From positions 11,594,001 through 11,658,000 of the forward strand of contig JANTQA010000023.1 in NCBI GenBank assembly GCA_027625915.1: DNA of 64,000 nucleotides, written 5' to 3'. Made by a program: the position numbers and the translations under genes. Below, one piece after another: positions 1 to 10,904 of the stretch (positions are counted from its first letter, which is position 1; each line of letters starts with the position of its first letter). This DNA comes from Anaeramoeba flamelloides. Lineage: Eukaryota > Metamonada > Anaeramoebidae. The notes below the pieces were generated by a model. It searched no databases. It saw nothing but the letters and a program-made list of their open reading frames with translations, and was not told the origin of the DNA.

Positions 1-3000
1 AATTATAACAATGTTTTTTTTTTTTTTTCATTATTTAATAAGGAAATTTCATTAAAGTCACAAAAACACCATTTCAAATTGATTTTAAAAAGATATTTAG
101 GTTTTTTGAAACCAATAATCATTACAATTAATTGGGTACTTATAATAACAACTATTCAATTATTAATTGGTAAATAACAGTATTTTTAGTGAAGTTTGCA
201 ATCTAGGTACGTTTATACCGAAACACTCCTTTGGATATTTAAATATTGAGCCATTCAATCGAGATTATTAATTAACAAAAATACATTCTAAACTAAAAGT
301 CTTTAAATTTCTTCCATTAAGGACCAAGTTACTTACTTTGGATTTGCACCGTATTCAAGAGAGTGGCCTTTATAAATAAAAGATAATGTGAAATTTTAAA
401 TGTTCTCGTTGAAAAAGATATAAAAATTCAAATAACAAAAAAAAAACAATTTCTTTGTATCTCTTTTAATTGAAATAAATTAAATAATTAAAAAAAAAAA
501 AATCGAAACAATATAAACTCCATTTCACTCAAAGCCCAAACTAAAAATGAAAAAAAAAACTTTTTTTAATAACCAGTCAAACTATGATTGTTTAAAAAGA
601 AGAGCAACAATAAACTTCAGATTAAATTTGACTATCATCAAAGAAATACCTGAACCAACCTTTTATTAAAAAAAAATTTTTTTGGGCTACTTTCATTGTA
701 ATTTCTTGGTAAAAAATTACAAAAAAGATTTGGTAAAATCTAATTGTTGACATAAAGATTTTTTAATTTTATATGTATATTTTTTAAAAGGGGTATACAA
801 AGCCACAATTTCCTTAATGTTCATTTGTAGTTTCAAGAGAATTTTTTTTAAAATTTAATTTAAAAAAAAAAAAAAAAGCAAAAAGTACAAAACAAAAAAC
901 CAAAAATAATAATAAGATTTAAAAAATGTAAATTTGTTTCAAGAATAATAATATATTAAAATCATAGAATATATTATATTCCTTCATTAAAAATAGTCCC
1001 TCTCAAGATGAAATAAGTTTGAAATTAGAAAAAATATGTAATCAAAAAAAAAAGATTATTCAAAGTTTTCAATTTATAAAAATACTGTCAAATAAAAAAA
1101 AAATTCCATATATCTCAATGACAAAAATAATTATTTACAAAAAAATAAATTTAAAAGAATTTTTATTATAAAAATAAAAATATAACATAAGAAAATCCAA
1201 CCCCTTTCTCATTAAATATTTTTGAATCCTTCCAATTTCTTCAATTTGAAACCAATTTATTTTTTTTTTATGTAAAAAAACCTATTTTATTTGATCTAAC
1301 CTAATTTGTGACTATACATAACTTTATATTCAACAGAGTATGGTATTTGTAACTTTCTTGAATTAAAATAACTAATTTGAGAATTGAAAAAAAATCTATA
1401 ATTCCTCATTTTCACTAAGGAGTGGAACTTTATAACAAATACCATTATATTCAAAATTATAATATACCATTCCTTTATAGTAAAGATTGAGTTTCCCTCT
1501 TTGATTTTTTTTCCAAAAAAAACCTATTTTTTTATCTTTACTTTTTGTAGATTGGTATTATATTACTTGTTGATTGTTTTTTAATTTATATTAGGTTCTA
1601 TTAAAAATTGGAAATTTTTTTATAGTTTCTAAAATATTTATTTGTTGTAATAACTAAAAATTTAAAGTTTTTTTCGATTTTTTAATTTATGTAGAAATAT
1701 GTATACTGATTCAAGATAATTAAAAAAAAAAAATTGTTTAAAATTATAAATTTTTTCAAAAATCTATTAATTTAAAGACTGTCATAATACAAGTGTAAAT
1801 ATGGAATGTTGGAAAAAACCATTAAAAAATGTAAAATTAATTTTTAGATTTCTTGAAATGTACGAGGAAAGCAGAATTAATGATCCAAAAATATTTTTCA
1901 CAGAATTATAACAATTTTGTTATTTAACTTTGTGAATTCATACCTCAAAATTTTACAGATTTTGTAAATCATTTTTGATTTAGAGATCTCATTATATATG
2001 GTATTGACACTCTATAGCAAAATAAATAATCATTTTCTTTATGATATTATACTCCTGAGAATAACAAATAAATATTTTTTTTCTATTTAATTTACAAGAT
2101 TATCTTTAGCAATTATTTTTTGAAAAATGTATGTAATATTCACAAAAAATTCAAAATTTCCTCAAAATTTTCAAAAACATCCCAAAAATGAATAATTATT
2201 TTTTTTTCCAATATCAAAAAAAAAAAAAAACAATAACAAATCTACTTTATCTTTGAACTATTTTGACTTTTTATCCGTTTTCAAATCCGGATTAACAAGA
2301 AATAAGTATTAATAAATATATTAGTACATTAATATCATTTGAAATCTATTATTTTCAAATAGATGACACTTGGCCAATCTGGCTTGATAAGGGATATAAA
2401 CCCGATTCCAAATATTTGGACATACAAAATTAAAAATAGACAAAAAAAAAACTTAATTTGTTATATTTTTACAAACACAATCTAAAACCACCTTTAAGTA
2501 ACGGATTATCATTTTTTTTTATAAGTAATTATTTTCATCTAATTAAAAGAAAAAAATATAAAACCAAAATATAAAAACTAGGTGTGTACAAAATAATGAA
2601 ATGAGCTGAACAAAAAAAGTCTCTTTGGTAAATTTGTTGAAATTTCACCACCAATTCTTGATCGATCAAATGATAAAATACCATTGGCCAATTATTTTGA
2701 TATTTTAATTTTATAAAACTCAACACTAACTTTCTATCAATCTTTGAAAAAAAAATTCCAGATCTAAAAAACAGATTAGGCAACTGTAAAAAAAGGAAAA
2801 GATAACAAAACAAAAAAACCAAAAAATATATGGTTTGAAAAATCAAAAATTATTCCCAAATCGAATGTAAAAAGTCATACTGTTATTCTCTCAACTGTTT
2901 AAACCGTGTTAAAATGTTTGGAATTTAGATTATATGATGTTTATATAGTTTGATTTTTTTTTTTTGCAATCTTTCTTTTACATACAATCTAAAAATGGAA

Positions 3001-3011
3001 AATTCCAATTT
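1..3011. other. AT-rich spacer, no gene seen
   Basis: This stretch is dominated by A/T homopolymers and short low-complexity reading frames on both strands. None has recognisable domains or convincing splice sites. The only structured part is an old Tc1-like repeat fragment near 513-800, listed separately. Confidence 0.6.
513..800 (+). repeat. Tc1-like family T fragment, copy 1
   Basis: The segment begins ATAAACTCCATTTCACTCA and matches, with many differences, the segment starting near 7263. Both carry AACTAAAAATG a few bases further in and a similar order of A/T blocks. The leading ACTCCATTTC also occurs at 44606 and, inverted, near 53210. Those ends resemble the inverted repeat of the Tc1/mariner remnant at 20947. 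The copy is degenerate and I cannot place its far end. Confidence 0.45.
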
Positions 3012-3440
3012 AGGGGAAAAAAGTGAAACAGTGATAAAAAAGTTTAACAAAATCTATAATTGGGAACCTTACTGAAAACAAAAAGCAAAATCAACTAAAA
3101 GAAGAAACAAATTAACCTAAAAGAATAATTAATTATCTAATTTTCAATCAGAATCAACTAAAACAATTTAAATCTCCTTTATTATCAAAATTTTTATTTA
3201 GAGTTGTTCTGGAGATCCTCAAAAATAGTCAATTTTTTTAAGAAATTTTTAATAATTTATCAATTATAAAAAAAAAACAGAAAAAAGGATAGTATTAAAA
3301 AAAAGTTTAGTAAATTGAATCCAATCATTTTTATCTTGAATTATTTATTTTATTAATAGATCTTAGTATGAATTTTCATTAATGGTTCCCAATTAAAAAT
3401 TGTGTTAAACTTTTTTATCACTGTTTCACTTTTTTCCCCA
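3012..3440. mobile_element. 429-bp MITE with about 57-bp TIRs (family M4)
   Basis: Both ends carry the same inverted sequence. The left end starts GGGGAAAAAAGTGAAACAGT and runs through GATAAAAAAGTTTAAC to AATTGGGAACC; the right end is its near-perfect reverse complement. There is no coding capacity. Parts of the same terminus (AATTGGGAACCTTACTGAAAA) recur at 25929, and a shorter relative sits at 53981-54082. I read it as a non-autonomous DNA transposon; its superfamily is not clear from the ends. Confidence 0.8.
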
Positions 3441-3799
3441 ATGTGTTATTACATATTCCATTTTTCATTAATACATGAACCAAAATATCTATAATCAAAA
3501 TACAAAAAAAAAAAAAAAAAGTCAGGAAACAAAAAGGAAAAATACTTTAAAAAAAGTAAAAACTGATAAGGAATAGATTTTTTTCAAAAATTAGTAAAAA
3601 ACTATTATAAAGTAAATATAATGTTGAGTGTTAATTGAGTGTAATGTTTAATTGATTTAAAAAGAAAAAAAAAGAAAGTATATTTTTTTCTTTTTAGTTC
3701 AGTTGTTGAAAAAAATTAATGATTTGGATTATAAAGAAAGCAAAGACAAAAAAGCTATTAAATACTTGAACTTTGAGATTTTTTTTTTTTTCCGAATCA

Positions 3800-4810
3800 T
3801 TAAATTACGATCATTTTAGGGTAAATAAACCTTTCTTTCACCAAATTTTTCATTGTTTGAAGTATAAATTGTTCTACATCACTAAGGTCGTTTAAACTTT
3901 CTTTGCCACGTTCTCCTATTTCTGTTTTAAATTGGAATTCTATTGGGAAATCGATTTTTTTCCCCGATTCATTTGTAGCGTCCATAAAGATTGCAATTCT
4001 TCCGTTGTGTAAAACCAAATTAATTTTCCCATGTATTTTAATTCCTGTAAATTGGATCCTAACAGGAAGAACAACAAATCTCGGTCGTGGTATATTGAGA
4101 ACAAATTCTGTTTCGAGTGTGAAGTGAATGATTTGATGAAGATCAACATAAACTTCGATGTTGATATCTGGGATCCAATTTTTTGGATTCTTTTTGAGGG
4201 GTGGCGATTGGGTTTTTGTTCGAGAAGACGTCATTGGTTTGGTGAGTGTTTTTGCTTTAGTATTCATATTTGTTGTTTTTTTCTTTAAAGTTCTTCTTTT
4301 TTGTGGTGAAAAATCAAATAAAGAAGTAAGCCCATTTTCAAGATCCTTTTCCAAAGTGCTTTTTTGGCTCAGCCTCTGTTGCATTTTTTTTTGAATAGGT
4401 GTCATTTTTTTTTTTTCTAATGCCAATTGTTGGAAAGCTAGCTTTTTGGATGTGGTTTTTGAGTAAACTTTTCTTTTTGTTTTTTCTTTTTCTTTTTCTT
4501 TTTTTTTTGGGCTTCCGCCTAAAGTAACAAGCTCGTTTAATAATTTATTTTTAATAAGGTCACTTTGTAAAATAGGCTTTTGCTTTGGATCCATTTGCTT
4601 ATTGACTTGTTTCATTAACTCTTGGCTTGGTTGGGAGATTTGGAAAACCCTTATTTTCGGTGGAGTGTTTCCAAAAGATACATTGCTTATTGAAATTGGC
4701 CCAATGAAATCTGGTCTTGGGCTATTCTCAAAGGTATTATTAAGAAAATTTTCTAACCTTTGTGCCTGGTTTGTGTTATTTAACAAATCCCAATTAACTT
4801 TAAATGACAT
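3800..4810 (-). CDS. MDM12: Mdm12-like SMP-domain protein (ERMES subunit)
   Basis: The 336-aa product is read without an intron from the ATG at 4810. Residues 1-60 (MSFKVNWDLL, then SFGNTPPKIRVFQIS) match the start of fungal Mdm12, where NW and the GxxPPEI-type strand are characteristic. Residues about 212-336 match the rest of the SMP lipid-binding domain: PRPRFVVLPVRI, then EIGERGKESLNDLSDVEQFI, ending in a YP motif close to the C-terminus. Between them lies a linker of about 140 residues rich in Lys and Thr, including a KEKEKEKTKRK run, which replaces the acidic loop usual in fungi. In fungi Mdm12 joins Mmm1, Mdm34 and Mdm10 to tether ER to mitochondria and pass phospholipids between them. 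The length fits the family. Neighbours are repeats, so there is no operon context. The assignment is from remembered family pattern; another SMP/TULIP protein is the alternative. Confidence 0.75.
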   Translation of the reverse strand: MSFKVNWDLLNNTNQAQRLENFLNNTFENSPRPDFIGPISISNVSFGNTPPKIRVFQISQPSQELMKQVNKQMDPKQKPILQSDLIKNKLLNELVTLGGSPKKKEKEKEKTKRKVYSKTTSKKLAFQQLALEKKKMTPIQKKMQQRLSQKSTLEKDLENGLTSLFDFSPQKRRTLKKKTTNMNTKAKTLTKPMTSSRTKTQSPPLKKNPKNWIPDINIEVYVDLHQIIHFTLETEFVLNIPRPRFVVLPVRIQFTGIKIHGKINLVLHNGRIAIFMDATNESGKKIDFPIEFQFKTEIGERGKESLNDLSDVEQFILQTMKNLVKERFIYPKMIVI

Positions 4811-7262
4811 TTATTGTTCCAAAGAAAAGAAGAAAATATAAAAAAACAAGAATTTTGTTTTTGAAAAATATAAAAAAAATGAATTTATTGAAATTTTTTT
4901 CTTGTTGCTATTACAAACGTTTAAGGAACACTTGATTTTTTGGAAAAGAGTTGAAGCTTATCACAACAGGTTTTAAAATTTTGGTAGTTTCCTAATATCC
5001 GAAAGAAAACTAGTGAAAAATTATAATAAAAAGAAAAATTCCAAATTCTCTAACAATATTTCCAAAAAGATTTATTTAAATCGTTAGACATGATTTGAAA
5101 AAAGAAAATACTGATTTAGGTGTAAAAAAAATTCATTTAAGGACGAAAATAACACCAATTTACACCTAACAGTCGATAATATAATTTTCTTTTTTATGTG
5201 TTGTAAACAATAGATTTCCCATTACAAATTTTTTTTTATTTGAAAGGTCTAGTTATTTACCTGTATTTGTATCATCTAAAGGGGTGGAGTGGGGGATCAC
5301 ATTAAATAATATTGTGAAATTGGTCTTTTTTTTTAAAAAAAATCAAACAAAAACAATAAAAAAGAAAGATCCCATTTTAAAAATTCAATTTACAAAAAAA
5401 AAGATCCTATTATCAAAATTTCCAATATTTAAATACAACAATTTTTTTTTTACAAAATATCCTAAATTCAACAATATAAATAACAAAAAAAAAATCACAG
5501 GATCCTATATCATAAAAATTCAAAAAAAAATAAACAATATATAAATGGTAAAAATACAAATATTTTAAAAAATAGTTCACATGATCATAAAAAAAAAAAT
5601 TTGTTAAAATAAATAATCTTTAAATGTTTTATCTATCAAATGTTTAAATATATTCAATATAGAACACATTATTTTCTTGAAATATAATAAATATTTCAGC
5701 TGATTTAATATAATTGTGGTTACATCAAATATTCAATATTTGACAAACGAAGTGTTTTTTTTTTTTATATTCTTTCTGTAAAAATAGCTCATTTAAAAAA
5801 AAATGAAAAAAATAAAATAAAGAATTATCTTCTAGATCTCGGCAAAAGACAAAGAGATACCATTTGAATTTTGAATATTTGTATTCATACTAAAAATTAA
5901 CTTTAATTGAAATTTTAAATGGGTACATTTATCTTTTTTTGCAAAACAGTTGTTTTTTTTATTTTTACAATGTTGATTTTTAGAAATATAATATTGAAAG
6001 TGTATTGTTCTGATTTTTTTGATAATTGGCATCTCATGTAAGTTACTAAAAATTATCGTCAATTTTATATAATTTTAGATGTTGGTGCAACTATATCATG
6101 AAATAAATCCCCAATTGTTTGAGTTTTTAATGAGGCAATCGTTAATTTTTTTCTCGGAACCTGTAATTTTTTTCAATAGATGCAAAAATTGTATCAACAA
6201 TCATCATATTTTTTATTATCAGTAACATAAATAAACTTGGAAAGTATATTATTAAAACCAGTTATTTTAAACATTATAATTTTCTTTTTTCAGTGTGATT
6301 ATTATTATTATTATTTCATTTGAGTTAGTTTGAATAATAAAAAAAATATCTATTGAATAGGGCATGGAAAAGAATTGTTTCCTTTTTTATTGATGGGTAT
6401 ATTTAAAAAAAAAGGTTTAACCTTCCATTAAAAAATCATATTTCTACTAACTGTTTTGAGTTTATAATAAAGTTTTTCTTATATTCAAAATATTCCTTAA
6501 TGGGCTTGAATTGGTTATATTTTATATCTTTAAAGTGTTTTCAAAAATGGAATAGAATTGGTTCAGCATTGAGGAATCTTATTCAAATTTTTTTTATAAT
6601 AAGATATTTATATTTATTATCCTACAATTCTAAGATTATATTTTTAGGTTTTTTAAATGTCTTTTTGGTTTTATTCTTTTTATTTCTAGGTATTGATAGT
6701 AATAATAGACGTTTTGAAAGGTTAAATTAAGCAAATATATTAAATTTTAATTTTATTTCTTGATTTTAAATGGGTTTTCTTGTTTGTGGTGAAATATTAA
6801 AATTTATCTTTAAAATATTTATATTTTGTTATATAACTTGCATTTAAGGCTACTTATTGTACTTTTTTATCATTAAAAAAATTTTTTTTTATTTTTCAAT
6901 AATTAAAAAATTAAATTTAAATAAAAATTAGATAATAGATGTGTGTTCATACTGGGAACAATTTGGTAGATATATATATATATATATATCTAAAATATTT
7001 TATTAATTCTTTCTTTTTGGTAAATGATATAATTTAAAAACATACTAATAATTATTATTTAATATATTTTTTTTAACAGTCATGGGTTAAAAAGTATATT
7101 TTTGGTAATTGGTCAGAATGCTGAAAAAAATTTTAAAATAATAAATATATTAAGTTTTCGAAATTGTATAAAAGGGTTCAGTTTTGAAGTTGTATTATAA
7201 TAAATATTATGGATATTATGGATTTTTTAAAAAAATTGTTTGTGTAATATATGTTTAATTTT
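4811..7262. other. AT-rich spacer
   Basis: I see nothing here that I can defend as a gene. There is an ATT microsatellite near 6299-6316 and a TA run at about 6969-6990. The open frames near 5284-5544, 5832-6062 and 6500-6730 are Lys/Asn/Phe/Ile-rich low-complexity translations typical of A/T homopolymer DNA. Confidence 0.55.
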
Positions 7263-7750
7263 ATATAAACTCCATTTCACTCATAGGGTACAACTAAAAA
7301 TGGAAAAGTAACTTTCATTTTTAAGAATCAACTAAAATATGATTTTTTAGAAATAAGAGAAATTATAATTTCCATATCAGATTTAATAAACATAAAAGAA
7401 AGGTATCAACATACAATAATTTCTGAAAGAAATAAAATACTAAAAAAAAATTTTCGGCCCCTTTCTTTAGAACTTCTGATACAAAATTTCTCAATTCCTT
7501 AGAAAAAATTTTTTTTTGGTAATAAGATTTTTTAATAGTAAATGTATTCATTTTAAAGGAAATCAAAAGAACGTTTTTATTAAAGTTAATTGTGAGTTTC
7601 AAACATTTTTTTTCAAATCTACTTTTTTAAAAAAAGAAAAGAAAAGACAAAAAATTAAAAAAAATTAATATGAAAATTAGAAAAAAGTGATCTAGATCTA
7701 AAAATTGAAAATTTTATTTTGGAAAGAATTATGAATTAAACTAATAGAAG
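7263..7750 (+). repeat. Tc1-like family T fragment, copy 2
   Basis: It starts ATAAACTCCATTTCACTCA like copy 1. Near 7680-7740 it shares TTAGAAAAAAGTG and GATCTAAAAATTGAAAA with the copy at 44606-45480. It looks like a decayed DNA transposon whose coding part is no longer readable. Confidence 0.45.
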
Positions 7751-8170
7751 ATGTATATTTAAAAAAAAAAAAAAACTGGTTAAATTTTCCAGAGAAGATT
7801 TTGTAGATGTCTATCCTTGAGAATTCGAAAAAAAAAATCATATAACTAGAAGGGAATTGGTTTTATTTTTTTAGAAAGTTATCAGGGATATTGCACCTAA
7901 GTTTAAAAAATCAGAAAATCTAATAAAATACAATAGATAATAAAGAACTGATTTTTTTTTTCAATCTCATTTGATATGAATAGATTTTTAAGCAATAGGG
8001 TATATCATTGTTAAAACTTTTTTAATTGAAAGAATAGTTATAAAAAATTCATAATAGTAAATTTTAACATATTTGATTCACTATTTCTTAGATTTTTGTT
8101 CTTTATTTTGATTTAATTTTTGTATTATCAGGTTTGTATAAATTTTTTACAGTAATTTCTTTTTTTAAGA

Positions 8171-8351
8171 TACAAACAGTCAAGGAAATTTAAGGTACAA
8201 AAATAAATCTCAAATTAAAGTACATTTTTTGGAATTTTTTTTTACACTAATTATTATACTAGAATTTCGGGTTGTGTGCTTTAATTTGAGATTTTTTTGC
8301 AATCTTAAATTTTAGCTCAAAATATGTGTCTTAGAAATGGAACTGGCTGTA
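8171..8351. mobile_element. M1 palindromic MITE, degraded copy
   Basis: This is a diverged copy of the roughly 200-bp M1 element. It keeps AAATTTAAGGTACAAA, the ATCTCAAATTAAAG block, its mirror CTTTAATTTGAGAT and the right end GGAACTGGCTGTA. The left terminus is damaged. Confidence 0.65.
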
Positions 8352-9420
8352 TAATAATTTGAAAGCAAATTGTTAATAATATTTGATATTTAATTTTTCT
8401 CAAAAACTTAAAAATATTCAATTTTCTCAATTTATTATTATAAGTGAGTTAAAGTTATTAAATATGATTGAGTTGATTATTTAAAAAAAAAAAAAAAAAT
8501 AGATTTTATTAAATCGTGATTTGTACCAGATTATATCAGATACCAGAAATAAGCATAATTTTAGTAGAACTGTCAAAGTGGAATACTAAAGTCCAAGAAA
8601 TTGTTGAAAAAACTGAAATTTTTATTTATTATTTGGTTTAATAGATTTATATGAAAATATTTTCATATCGAATTGTCTATAATCGAATAGTGGAAATAAA
8701 AGGATTTAAATAAATGGTAATATATTTTTACCTCATATAAGCTAATAAATTGGATATTTCATCAAGATTTATCATTTTTTCTCTTTTAGATATATTGAAT
8801 TGTCATTAGTAGAAAAAAATAATAAGATAATTGGGTTTTTTTTTAGTCAAAAATGAAATGACAAGTTTTTGGATAATCAATTGTAAAATATTGTGTTTCA
8901 AAATCTAACAAAAAAAAAATGTTATTATTAAAATATTGGTACTACATAATTTCCAAAGAAAAATAATAAATTATAATTTTAAAAAAAAAAAAAAGAGTAA
9001 TTTAATAGCACTAAACAATGTTTTAATAACAATTTTTATAATAATAATTTAAAAATAAGATTATTTAAATTTTTTATATTAAGGTCAATTAGTACGATGG
9101 TTAGAATGTTTAAATTATGAAATAAAAAAAATAAATTAATTTAATACTTGGATAATCCCAGGTATCACTGAAATCTGTAAAATAGGTATAAATATCCCAA
9201 TTCTCATTTATAAAATAGTATTTAAAACCGAAAATATTATAATTTCGCTTAAAAAATAATTATTTAAATTCAAAAAAAAATTAAAAAATTCATCTATTCC
9301 TTATTTCGGAAAATTATTGAAATTAAATCAAGAGAAAAATAATAAAATTAACTGGAATTCAAAAGATATAATTGAATTAAAAAATAAATATATAAATAAA
9401 CACATAATGAATTGTTGAAT
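8352..9420. other. AT-rich spacer
   Basis: No gene, RNA or clear repeat is visible between the M1 copy and the M3 repeat. Only A/T-rich low-complexity sequence is present. Confidence 0.5.
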
Positions 9421-9424
9421 TCCA

Positions 9425-9775
9425 AGGGTTCTGGAAATGTGTTTAGGTTTTTGAAAATTTATTATATTTCGGTTAAAACTTTGTTTTTTCTCAATTCTTT
9501 TGAATTGTCAATCCTGCCTTAAGATTTTCTTGAGTTTTCTATTTATTTGGGAAATATATAGATTTTTGTTATGTTTTTTTGAGTTTTCAAAAAGTAAAAA
9601 CCAAACCTAGAACACTTCACAAATAAAATAGAAAACCTCAAAAGAAAACATTGTGAGATTTTCCAGAATCCAAAGGGCTGGGGTCAAATCTTTGATTTTT
9701 CTCCGTTCTTTTAAATTCTGGAAAATCTAGACACGCTATATTGCCCAGTGGTACTTTAGAACACTTTAAGGTACT
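9425..9775. repeat. Family M3 repeat, copy 1
   Basis: It shares TTTGATTTTTCTC, TTCTTTTGAATT and the CTGGAAAA block with segments near 51915, 53772 and 57215. The right edge, read on the minus strand (TACCTTAAAGTGTTCTAAAG), resembles the left edge at 51921 (AAAGTACCGTCAAGTGTCAT). It is probably a non-autonomous transposon; its borders are uncertain. Confidence 0.4.
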
Positions 9776-10049
9776 ACCAATAATATTTCATTACAATAAA
9801 ATATCAAAACTCTTTATTTAAAACCCAAAAAGATTTAATTTATCCACGAAGTTCGAAAATCCCATAATTTCAGTTATTTACTAATTGCCTAAATAGTTAT
9901 TAATTTGTAATCAATAAAAATACAATATCGATTTTGTACGCGGTGTTTAAAAGGTGGGTAGAAAGAAACTTAATAAAACTAATTGGTTATTTTTTATGGG
10001 TATTCCCTTACTATGAAAAGAAAATAGTTTGGATTTTTCAAAATAAATT

Positions 10050-10188
10050 AAAAGAATGAAATATTAATTATTTAATTTTAAATCAAAATAGTTTGAAATC
10101 ATTTTTATTAATTAATAATAATGAAATCCATGAATTTAGGCTTAAATTTCTGAAAGAGGGTTTAAGTCAAAGGGAAGCCCAAGAGTAA
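10050..10188 (+). other. Short coding-like remnant
   Basis: A frame ending with TAA at 10188 reads NNNEIHEFRLKFLKEGLSQREAQE. It is less low-complexity than its surroundings, and GLSQREA recalls a helix-turn-helix, as in transposases. It is too short to assign; I include it only as a possible fossil next to the M1 copy. Confidence 0.15.
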
Positions 10189-10203
10189 TTTACACTTTTT
10201 CAA

Positions 10204-10404
10204 TACAGTCGGTTTCAAATTTAAAGCACAAAATTTGAACAAATTTTTATGTACAAAAATAATCTCAAATTAAGGCACAAAATTCAAATTCTAATAAAAT
10301 ACATTGCATCAAATAAAATTCCAAAAAAATAAGCTTTAATTTGAGAGATTTCGCTGTCATAAATTTCCTTGAAAGTTTGTGTTATAAAAGTTGAACTGGC
10401 TGTA
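10204..10404. mobile_element. M1 palindromic MITE, copy 2
   Basis: The copy runs from TACAGTCGGTTTCA to TTGAACTGGCTGTA, so TA dinucleotides lie at both ends. It carries the inverted blocks ATCTCAAATTAAGGCACAAA and CTTTAATTTGAGAG. It has no open frame and is more diverged than the copies at 21305 and 31334. Confidence 0.8.
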
Positions 10405-10904
10405 ATTAAAAAAAAAAAAACTAAATATTTTTTCTAATTTTTAAGTTTTCTTTTCTTTTTTTTTACTTGTGGGAATTTTTTATTTTGGAAAAGGTGAAGA
10501 TTTAACGATCTAACTACTACCAAAATATAGATTTTCCTTGTGATTCTTTTTTAAAAAAAATTTAAAATAATTTTTTTTAATATTTCACAATCACAAAATA
10601 ATTATTTTTTTATTTCAGAATCACAAAATAATTATTTTTTTATTTCATGACAAATCTTAATTTAATACTCTTTTCAAGTTGAAAATTCTTGTAATTTTCG
10701 CTGCCAAAAGTAATTTCTGATGAAAAATAAAACAAAAAAAAAACAAAGACAAAAGGAAAAAACAAAAAAAACAATCAAAATAAAAAAAAATTTTATTTTC
10801 TCTTTAAAAGTCCTCTAATAACTAAAAGATATATAAATAAAAAAAAAATGAGATCATTGTTAATTAAAAAAAAATAACAAGATAAAAAATTAATTATTTA
10901 TTCC

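Noticed and set aside
2360-2410. A short segment with GGGATATAAACCC suggesting a tRNA-like hairpin
   Set aside because: No acceptor stem, anticodon arm or T-loop consensus can be assembled around it.
2535-2846. 103-codon minus-strand frame rich in Phe, Leu and Ile
   Set aside because: Low-complexity translation of A/T homopolymers; no start context, domain or splice partner.
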